This document shows positions 56,518 to 64,000 of a DNA stretch of 64,000 nucleotides, piece by piece. Origin of the DNA: Cunninghamia lanceolata (taxonomy: Eukaryota; Streptophyta; Pinopsida; Cupressales; Cupressaceae); contig BSBN01000187.1 in NCBI GenBank assembly GCA_027924645.1, forward strand, positions 17,936,001 through 18,000,000. The letters run 5' to 3'. Each line of letters opens with the position of its first letter. Position 1 is the stretch's first letter. The position numbers and the translations under genes were made by a program. Below the pieces are notes generated by a model that did not search any database, was not told where the DNA came from, and saw only the letters and a list, made by a program, of their open reading frames with translations.

Positions 56518-56715
56518 TGATGAAGGGGGTAAATCATAAAACACACAACAATAGAAATAGAACATAGAAAAATATAATATTTCTTTATTGATCTGGGCAA
56601 CCCATTACATTACAAAAGCTCAATTACAATCAGAGGAATCAATCCTCCACAGGCTACAACACACTACAACTACCCATCACCAGGCTTTGGAATCTTCTGC
56701 CTTCTGAAACTCCAA
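56518..56715 (-). repeat. Remnant of the 5' LTR of E3
   Basis: It matches 43429-43620 closely. Similarity fades after about 56710, so the LTR is truncated or strongly diverged before E6 begins at 56865. Confidence 0.8.
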
Positions 56716-56864
56716 ACTTTTGGGAAATGAGGTGTCTCAACCTTGCTACACATTTCCCGTTATAGTTATTTTTATTTAATATTTTCCTACAGCTATTATG
56801 CATTGTCAGTGCTTTAAAAATTGGTTTATTAGGTGTCAAAAGATGCCCACATGGTGGTACATTA

Positions 56865-58312
56865 TGTAAGGCCTATTTTTAGGCATATTATGACAGATTC
56901 TATGACATCTATAAGGGTCAAGAATAGGAGATTTCATTTTGGACGTGAGATCTTATTTTGGGACTAGAATCTTGGCCGAGAAGCCTCGCACATGGTTTTG
57001 TAAAACCACAGATGGTTTCTTGTATAGCCAAAAGTCTATAAATTGGAGGCTTGAGGATTAGTTTGTATAGTGTGAGTTTGTAGGTATTGTTATGCTATCA
57101 GAATGCTACCGAAATTCTTCCAGAGTTGTTTATTGGTGATACTCCTATAATAAACTTGCTCTACAAGTGTATGTAATCTTATGATGCATGGACTTCCGGA
57201 GGTCATAACTTTTGACTCAGATGTGGGTTTTCTACGAAATTTTACAGGTGGATGCATTATGAGGTGGCCAGTGGTTTCCCAACCTACTCTAGTGGGTTGG
57301 ACTTCGTCTTGGCACTTTTTTGGGGCTTGAAACTTTCATCTTGGCCCTCAAAATGGCAATTTAGTATTTTTTTTTCTAGATTTTTAAAAAGTTGCTTTTG
57401 TAATAACTCGAAACTCATGTTTCAAATTTAGAATATTAGTTGGCCTTTCATCCTACCTTAGTTTTAGGAAGCTTTTGGGAAAAAATAGGATTCTCAAGAT
57501 ATGATTGTAAAATTACCTAAAATGGCAAAATTTGACAATTGTCGAAATCTGCCAAAAAAACTTCCAAATCTTTGGCTCTCATATGTTTAATGGCACAATT
57601 CTATTGAGTGTATGTTGTGTGTTGCATCATCATTGAATGATGCAGGGACTTCCAGAGGTCATAACTTTTGACTCGGATGTGGGTTTTCTACGAAATTTTA
57701 CAAGTGGATGCGTTATGAGGTGGCCAGTGTTTTCCCAACCTACCCTAGTGGGTTGGACTTTGTCTTGGCACTTTTTTGGGGCTTGAAACTTTCATCTTGG
57801 CCCTCAAAATGGCAATTTGGTATTTTTTTTAGATTTTTAAAAAGTTGTTTTTGTAATAACTCGAAACTCATGTTTCAAATTTAGAATATTAGTTGGCCTT
57901 TCGTCCTACCTTAGTTTTAGGAATTTTTTGGGAAAAAACAAGATTCTCAAGATATGATTGTAAAATTACCTAAAATGGCAAAATCTGACAATTGTCGAAA
58001 TATGCCAAAAAAGCTTCCAAATCTTTGGCTCTCATATGTTTAATGGCACAATTCTATTGAGTGTATGTTGTGTGCTGCATCATCTTATTATTGTATTTGG
58101 AATATATTGAGCAAACTTTTAGAGTGGGGTTTTATACCCAAAAGGGTTTTCCCCACGTATATCTGGTGTTTTATGTTTTATTGTTTATTTCATGTTTTGA
58201 ATGTGTTGTTGGAATTTTTGTAGCTGTTAGATAAGTTTTTAAATTTTTTTGCATATTATCTCTCCTCAAGATTGGTGTAGGAAGTTGTTTCTGCTACTTT
58301 AACTTCCTTACA
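56865..58312 (+). repeat. 5' LTR of Copia element E6 (1448 bp)
   Basis: The LTR starts TGTAAGG and ends CCTTACA, a perfect 7-bp inverted terminus. It is followed by a degenerate iMet primer site and a Copia gag start 125 bp on. It contains a 456-bp tandem duplication. The rest of E6 would lie beyond the right edge. Confidence 0.78.
57181..58086 (+). repeat. 456-bp tandem duplication inside the E6 LTR
   Basis: Copies start at about 57181 and 57637 (ATGATGCA, GGACTTCC, AGAGGTCATAACTTTTGACTC) and end TGCATCATC. They differ by few substitutions and a short T-run indel. Confidence 0.93.
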
Positions 58313-58314
58313 AG

Positions 58315-58327
58315 TGCTATTAGAGCC
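58315..58327 (+). other. Degenerate primer-binding site of E6
   Basis: TGCTATTAGAGCC compares with TGGTATCAGAGCC, two bases after the LTR end. Confidence 0.65.
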
Positions 58328-58436
58328 TGATCACCTTTGGTTTCTGTTTTGGGTTGTTGGGTTTTTGGTGCTAATCAAGGTTTGAGTGGGAGCTTGTGTA
58401 GAGGATACTTTGTGATCTTGTTGTAGGCTTTTTCAG

Positions 58437-58540
58437 ATGGTGAGCACATTTGGGAGAATGGAGGTTGAAAAATTTTCTGGCACAAACTTTGAAATGTGGA
58501 AGCTGAATATGGAAGATCTCTTAATTGATCAGGATCTATG
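58437..58540 (+). pseudogene. E6 Copia gag N-terminus, cut by E5
   Basis: It begins MVSTFGRMEVEKFSGTNFEM, then WKLNMEDLLIDQDL. This is the DUF4219-like start of Copia gag (F-G-NF--W---M---L). After about 35 codons it is interrupted by the LTR of E5 at 58541. Confidence 0.85.
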
Positions 58541-59908
58541 TGTTAGTTTCAAGACAGACAACTGAGAGGGGGGGTGAATCAGTTGTCCCAAAACATTCCT
58601 TTTATTAACCACTTAAATCCTTCTTGTTATTCAACAGCATAATAATAAATCAATTATGGAAACATTATGCAACAATTTAAGAGCAAAAACACATTAACAC
58701 ATATGACACCAAGATTTTAATGTGGAAAACCTAGTTAAGGGAAAAACTACGAGCTGACTAACCCAAGATTGTATTCTCTGTTAAAAGAATAAGAAGAACA
58801 AAATGGTACATGCCAATTAGGGCTCACTGCCCGAGCACACTGTTCACAAGAGGCCCACTGCCTATAGGAGACACACTATCTACAGAATAATAAATATTAC
58901 ATACTTGAACTGAAGATTAGCATCTTCACCATGCTTGAGTCAGTTCCATTTAAGCTCAATACCTTTGCTCTACCTTTCACTTTTCTCCTTTCTACCACAC
59001 TCTCATCTTCTCCCCGATACCTTTGAAATGACTTCACAACTCACCTTTGGGATAATCATCAAAGTCAGCATACTTTACAGAGAAAATACACAAATACAAC
59101 TTGACTTATTACAAAACACTTCATGTGAATCACCATACTGCTGGCCACATAGATCTGGGACTTAAATCTTCTTTGATGAACACGCCATGCTTCATAGAAC
59201 ATCTTTAAGATCATTTGTAATATGTGTAAATCATCTGGTCGGCCAAGTGTAGGAAGAACATCATCATCTAGAAGTAATTCTTCAATTACGAGCTTAATCT
59301 TCAATGCAGACCACCAACATGAACTGGACACAATCTAGAGACCCCAACAAGCTTGCTTGAATCACCAAGAACATCCACACTACTTCTGCTTATTGAAATC
59401 ATTCTCTTCTTCATCTGGAACCTCAAGAACACAGTCTATCATCATTGTCATATTGGAATAGATGCTTGCGGACCTCCAGACCATGAACCAATTGAGTTGT
59501 CAATTCACATTGACTTCCTAAACACTCCACCAAATCTGTAGAACAAGATATTGCATTTTCGAACCTCATCAGACCTATTTGTGTCACTCTGTCACCTTTG
59601 AACATCTGCCAAAACTAGTTTTACTCATATGACCATAACTTCTTCAAATCTTCATGCAGACTTCTCAAATCTTTACTAGATCGCCTTTAGACACATATCT
59701 ATAAACCCTTTGATGTGCATCCTCTTATCTTCATCTTAGCTGGGATCTTCAATTCATAGAGCTTCACTATCTTCACTATTCTTCTCTATTTCTGATAGGA
59801 GCAATTTTCTCAATATCCTCAACACACAACTCATCCAATCCTTGACATCAATGCAATAGGAGTATGTTGATATCAATGACAACATTGGTTAGGCCCATAC
59901 TTGCAACA
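58541..59908 (-). repeat. 3' LTR of E5 (1368 bp)
   Basis: On the minus strand it starts TGTTGCAAGTATGGGCC right after a purine tract and ends CTAACA at 58541, where the E6 gag frame stops abruptly. Its partner is outside the window. Confidence 0.82.
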
Positions 59909-60102
59909 ATCTCCCCCTTTGTCATTGATGGCAATATATGATGTGAAAATCTATTTTAATCATCAAGATAAGTACTTCTCCTCATTGACTAACATAACTC
60001 CCCCTATCAACAACAACCATTCACATGTCTTCTCTTTCTTTACTACTCCCCCTTTGATCAGTGACCACTTTTTATTTTTCACATGTCTTCTCTCCCCCTT
60101 TG
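59909..60102 (-). other. Multiple polypurine tracts upstream of the E5 3' LTR
   Basis: Four AAGGGGGAG-like tracts on the minus strand lie at 59909-59923, 59997-60012, 60046-60057 and 60092-60102. Two are embedded in a repeat of about 57 bp with CACATGTCTTCTC. Multiplied tracts before the 3' LTR are a known hallmark of Sireviruses. Confidence 0.75.
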
Positions 60103-60240
60103 ACATCAATGGCAAAGGGCACATACTTGCATCACTCAGAATCATATAGACTACTCCACCTGAATAGCAGCTTCCTATCATCAATCCAGACCACAAGATA
60201 TGACTGTGAGATCTACTAGACTGATGCACATCAGTGCACC

Positions 60241-61029
60241 TTAATTCAAAACCGGAGGGGTAATAACCCCTAACTTCTCCTTGAGACACTCAAAAGAGTC
60301 CTTAGGTAGAGGTTTAGTAAAAATGTCTGCAATCTGATCCTTGGAGGGTACAAACTCCAATCTGACTTCATTCTTGTTCACCCGCTCTCTCAAAAAGTGA
60401 AACTTGATGGATATATGTTTTGTCTTTGAATGCAACACTAGATTTTTTGATATATTTATTGCACTTGAATTATCATAGAAGATTGTGATAGGTTCCTCAT
60501 ACTCCACTCTAATGTCTCTTAGCATTTGATTCATCCACAATACTTGAGTGCAACTACCTACTGCTGCAATATATTCTACTTCTGTAGTGGACAGAGATAT
60601 TGCTTCTTGTTTCTTGCTTAGCCTAGAAACTAATCTTTTCCCTAAAAAGAATGCTCTACCACTAGTACTCTTCCGGTCATCCACATCTCCTGCCCAATCT
60701 GCATTTGTATATGCATGAAAAGAGAAATCATGATCTCTAGGATACCATAAACCATACTCAACTATTCTTTTTAGATATCTGAGAATCCTCTTGATTGCCA
60801 TGACATGAGATTCTCTAGGATCAGCTTGGAATTTGGCAACAAGACCAACAACATTCATAATGTCAGGTCTAGTTTGAGTAAGATACAGTAGTCCTCTAAT
60901 CATTGACCTGTACTTTTTTTGATCAGCCTTAGGAGAGTCATCATCTTTGTTTAGTTTACATCCAGTTGCCATGGGAGTATTCATTGGTTTTGAGTCTTCC
61001 ACCCCAAATTTCTTCAACAATTCTTTCAC
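60241..61029 (-). pseudogene. E5 RNase H
   Basis: It is open for 262 codons: TPMATGCKLNKDDDSPKADQ and the RT tail RSMIRGLLYLTQTRPDI; then the RNase H core AYTNADWAGDVDDRKSTSGR, SLSTTEVEYIAA, LWMNQMLRDI and FYDNSSAINISKN; then TKHISIKFHFLRE and DIFTKPLP. Normal Copia has YTDADWAG, so the first catalytic Asp reads Asn (G-to-A). One TAA separates it from the RT frame. Confidence 0.94.
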
Positions 61030-61970
61030 ATATTTGGTCTGTGAAATGAATATTCCTTTCTTTATTTGAGTGATTTACAGACCCATGAAGAAATTCATTT
61101 CCTGAAACATGGATGTCTCAAATTCACTTTTCATTTGCTTTACAAAAGTTTTGCACAGACTATCTCTTCCTCCAAAAATGATATCATCAACAAATACTTC
61201 AACAATCAAGATATTTTCATGATCAATTTTGAAGTACAAGTTACTATTAACAGTACCTTTGTTGAAACCAATCTTCAAAAGATATTTATCCCATCTTTCA
61301 TACCAGGCTCTTGGGGTTTGTTTGAGTCCATACAGTGCTTTCTTCAACTTGTAGACCATATCACCATGATCAGACAATTGAAATCCATCTGATTGCTCAA
61401 TGTATACTTCTTCTTCCAAGTCACCATTCAGGAAGGTAGACTCGACATCCATCTGATATACTTTGAAATCCTTGAAGGTAGTAAAGGCAAGAAATGATCT
61501 GATTGATTCAATTCTTGCCATCGGAGCAAAAGTTTCTTCAAAATCAACTCCTACTTGGAAATAACCCTTGCAGACCAATCTGGCTTTGTTTCTGACTACT
61601 TCACCATCTTCATTCAGTTTATTTCGGAAGACCCATTTGGTTCCAATCACATTTTTGTTTCTAGGTGTAGGAACAAGATCCCAAGTGTGATTTTTCTTAA
61701 TTTGCATCAACTCTTCCTTCATTGCTTTAGTCCATCTTTCATCATTGCATGCTTCACTTACTATTTTTGTTTCAATTTTTGAAATCAGACAATACTTTTC
61801 TGAGTCTTGAGCAATCTTTCTTCTTGTTTGAACACCTTTGCTTTTATCACCTATGATCTGATCTTCAGAGTGATTTAGTCTTACATACCTGGGAGTTTTG
61901 GGAATTTCTTACATTTCCATTTCTTGAACAAATTCATTCAAACTTATCTCTTGTTCCTGATTCTCTGGAT
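61030..61970 (-). pseudogene. E5 reverse transcriptase
   Basis: [75 protein letters not shown] and the catalytic [11 protein letters not shown]. This is the standard Copia RT (usually YVDD), with both Asp retained. A TAA at about 61076 (GL*ITQ, usually Gln) and a stop near 61911 break it from RNase H and from the linker to integrase. Confidence 0.93.
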
Positions 61971-63258
61971 CAGTCTAGATCTGAATTTCAGAAGGGACTT
62001 GAACTTCTTGGACCAAAATATCATTCTGATCATCTTTTTCATATTCATAAAATCTTGAGGGTTTTTCAAAACCTTCATCAACCTTCACATTTGTAGTTTC
62101 TATAATCTTTCTCAATCTCTTGTTATAACACTGGTATGCTTTGCTTTGAGTAGAATAACCCAAGAATATTCTTTCATCACTTCTAGCATCAAATTTGCTA
62201 AGGCCATCATCTCTTTTAATGTAACATTTGCTACCAAAGACTCTGAAATACTTCACAGTGGGAGTGATGCCAAACCAAAGTTCATAAGGGGTCTTACTAG
62301 TATTGCTTCAGATTTGTACTTGATTAAGAGTATAGACAACAGTGCTTACAACTTCTCTCCAGTAGATATGAGGAACACTTGCTTCCATCATCATGGTTCT
62401 AGATGCTTCTTGGATGGTTCGGTTCTTTCTCTCCACTACTCCATTTTGTTGTGGAGTCCTTGGAGTAGATAACTATCTTTTTATCCCATGTTTCTCATAG
62501 AATTCTATCAATTCTCCACCTCTATCAGACCTGAGACATTTTATGTTTAATCCGGTTTCATTCTCTACCATAGCTTTGAATATTTTGAATTTCTCAAGAG
62601 CCTTAGATTTCTCTTTTAGAAAAGTCACCCACATCATCCGGGAGTGGTCATCAATTAATAACATGAAGTATCTATCACCTTGCAAACTCCTAATTCTTGC
62701 CGGACCACATAGATTAGTATGTACTAAGTCCAACAATCTGGTAGAAGATTGTTCCTTACTTTTGAATGTGACTCTGCTCTGCTTACCCAACTGACATTCT
62801 TTGCACAAACTATTAGTAGGTTTCACCAGTCTTGGAAGATCTCTTACAGCCTGAGTGTTGCTTATATTGATGATATTATCAAAATTCACATGACACATTC
62901 TCCTATGCCACAACCAACTCTGATCAATTTGAACAAATAAACAACTTTTTCCAGTGCCAACTAAGTGGAAGATGTTACCTTTTGTTTGAGTACCAGATGC
63001 AATCTCTATTCCAGAACTTTTAAAGATCTTACTTTTTCCATTTTTGAATAAGAGATCATAGCCTTTGTCCACCAACTGTCCAACACTGAGAAGATTGTGC
63101 TTCAGACCTTCAACATACAGTATACTACTAGTTTTATTCTTTCCATCAAAAGAAATAGTTCCTCTACCTCTGATTCTGCCAGCAGAATTATCACCAAATT
63201 TTACAACTCCTCCTTCATATCTTTCCAAATCTATGAACTTATTTTTGTCACCTGTCAT
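61971..63258 (-). pseudogene. E5 integrase
   Basis: The HHCC zinc site is SWLWHRRMCHVN, then CKECQLGK. In the core, VHTNLCGP has Asn where the first catalytic Asp belongs; the second Asp is in CLRSDRGGE and the Glu is in NGVVERKN. Two stops (KR*LSTP and QI*SNT) fall at CAG/CGA-type positions. The distal part has the FGSKCYIKRDDGLSKFDARS and FLGYS motifs typical of Copia. Confidence 0.93.
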
Positions 63259-64000
63259 ATGGTGGGAGCATCCACTGTCAATGACTCAATCATCCTTTTC
63301 TTCAACTTGGGTAGTCAGAGCTCTTTCTATCATTTTATGATTGATAGACTCAGAGGGCATTGGATCTTCTTCCTTGATGGCAATAAACACCCAGTCACTT
63401 CCAGATTTGTTTCCTGTCTCTGATTCATCATCTGTTACTCCATCATTAGCATCTTCATGAACATAGTAACATTTCTTTTGGAATCTTGATCTATTTGGTT
63501 TTGCCCTTGAAAAATCTTTCTAGACACCTTGAGGCAAAATGACCAATTTTGTTGCAGTTGAAACATTTGAAGGGCAATTTTCCTTCATACTTACTAGATC
63601 CTCTTGGCAGTCTTTTTGCAATAAGGGCTTCAAGTTGAGCAGCTTCTGCTTCATCTTCTTCAAGATCTTTTCTTGCTTTTTCATATCATGATAGTTTCTT
63701 TGAGGAGTTCTCTCCTGGATCAAACTTTTGTTTGCCTTTTACAGAGGCACTAGCTTTGAATGCAGATTCAGTCTTGGGGGGTGCATCTCCAAACTTGGCT
63801 AATTCAGCTAATTTTCCAACCAATTGATCTCTTGTGATATTTGAAAAAAATATGAATTCTTCAATAGCAACAACTTTGTGTTTGTAAGCAGGAGGTAGGG
63901 ATCTGAGAACTTTGGCAACAATCTCATCTTCATCCAAGATTCCACTAGCACACCTAATGCCACAAACAAGCTCATTTTCTTTTGGCATAAATGTAGTGAT
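63259..64000 (-). pseudogene. E5 gag, zinc knuckle and protease (5' end outside window)
   Basis: Gag ends with LRSLPPAYKHKVVAIEE and a Lys-rich tail. A TGA (KLS*YE) precedes a Glu-rich part and the CFNCNKIGHFASRC knuckle (about 63525-63565). A frameshift and a TAG follow. The protease active site is DD*VIDSGCSHHMTGD near 63265-63300, with a TGA where Trp is usual. The N-terminus is cut by the window edge. Confidence 0.88.

Larger units (their letters stand above)
43429..56715 (-). mobile_element. E3: decayed gypsy chromovirus interrupted by E4
   Basis: The LTR start TGATGAAGGGGGTAAATC is shared by 43429 and 56518. A tRNA-iMet primer site next to the right copy shows the element reads right to left. 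From right to left come gag, zinc knuckle, protease/linker, RT, RNase H, integrase and chromodomain. The RT is split at 46342/53946 by E4. It carries many stops and some frameshifts. The right LTR is recognisable for only about 200 bp. Confidence 0.88.
58541..64000 (-). mobile_element. E5: Copia element nested in E6, runs off the right edge
   Basis: The 3' LTR (58541-59908), polypurine tracts, RNase H, RT, integrase, protease and gag are met going right; this order read on the minus strand (gag, PR, IN, RT, RNase H) is Ty1/Copia. The 5' LTR lies outside. A presumed target duplication (CTATG before 58541) cannot be checked. Confidence 0.93.

Noticed and set aside
1..64000. Endogenous pararetrovirus or other viral insertions.
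   Set aside because: No movement protein, coat or viroplasmin-like signature. All RT regions are followed or preceded by integrase in Ty3/gypsy or Ty1/Copia order.

Overview
This window looks like nuclear DNA from a large plant genome, most likely a gymnosperm (conifer-like). The basis is one host gene with an 11.4-kb intron, dense nested LTR retrotransposons, decayed plant gene fragments (PPR, receptor kinase) and AT-rich intergenic DNA. The gymnosperm assignment is inference; a plant origin is well supported. No rRNA gene, canonical tRNA gene, CRISPR array or bacterial-type operon was seen.

Layout. (1) 1-6192: a decayed Ty3/gypsy chromovirus, E1 (+): LTR end, tRNA-iMet primer site, an upstream ORF whose first residues align with the histone H3 tail, gag, protease, RT, RNase H, integrase, chromodomain. 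(2) 6193-11090: mostly non-coding, with an unidentified pseudogene, a tRNA/SINE-like fragment and an AT-rich repeat cluster. (3) 11203-24007: a 2-oxoglutarate/Fe(II) dioxygenase gene on the minus strand. Its three exons splice cleanly into 325 residues with all catalytic residues, and it is the only intact host gene here. Intron 1 holds two solo LTRs with perfect 5-bp target duplications, a 940-bp hAT-like element carrying a receptor-kinase fragment (nested in one solo LTR), minisatellites and a PPR pseudogene. (4) 25927-39456: two head-to-head non-autonomous LTR elements, N1 (-) and N2 (+). They lack recognisable RT and integrase but share a co-linear orphan ORF of about 370 codons with a retropepsin-like region. 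(5) 39457-43428: a heavily stop-mutated TE-like ORF and SINE-like repeats. (6) 43429-56715: gypsy chromovirus E3 (-), its RT split by a younger gypsy chromovirus E4 (+, 46343-53945) with near-identical LTRs and TSD TCTGT. (7) 56865-64000: the LTR and gag start of a Copia element, E6 (+), interrupted by another Copia element, E5 (-), which runs off the right edge.

How it fits together: apart from the dioxygenase, essentially every coding stretch belongs to a mobile element and is broken. The breaks are strikingly uniform. In-frame stops sit where families normally carry Gln, Arg or Trp (CAA/CAG/CGA/TGG), and several active-site changes are G-to-A. This fits long-term cytosine-methylation-driven deamination of silenced elements. 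The most unusual signals are the H3-tail-like ORF in E1, the orphan ORF shared by N1 and N2, the gene-fragment-carrying hAT-like element, and the intact gene with its TE-laden long intron.
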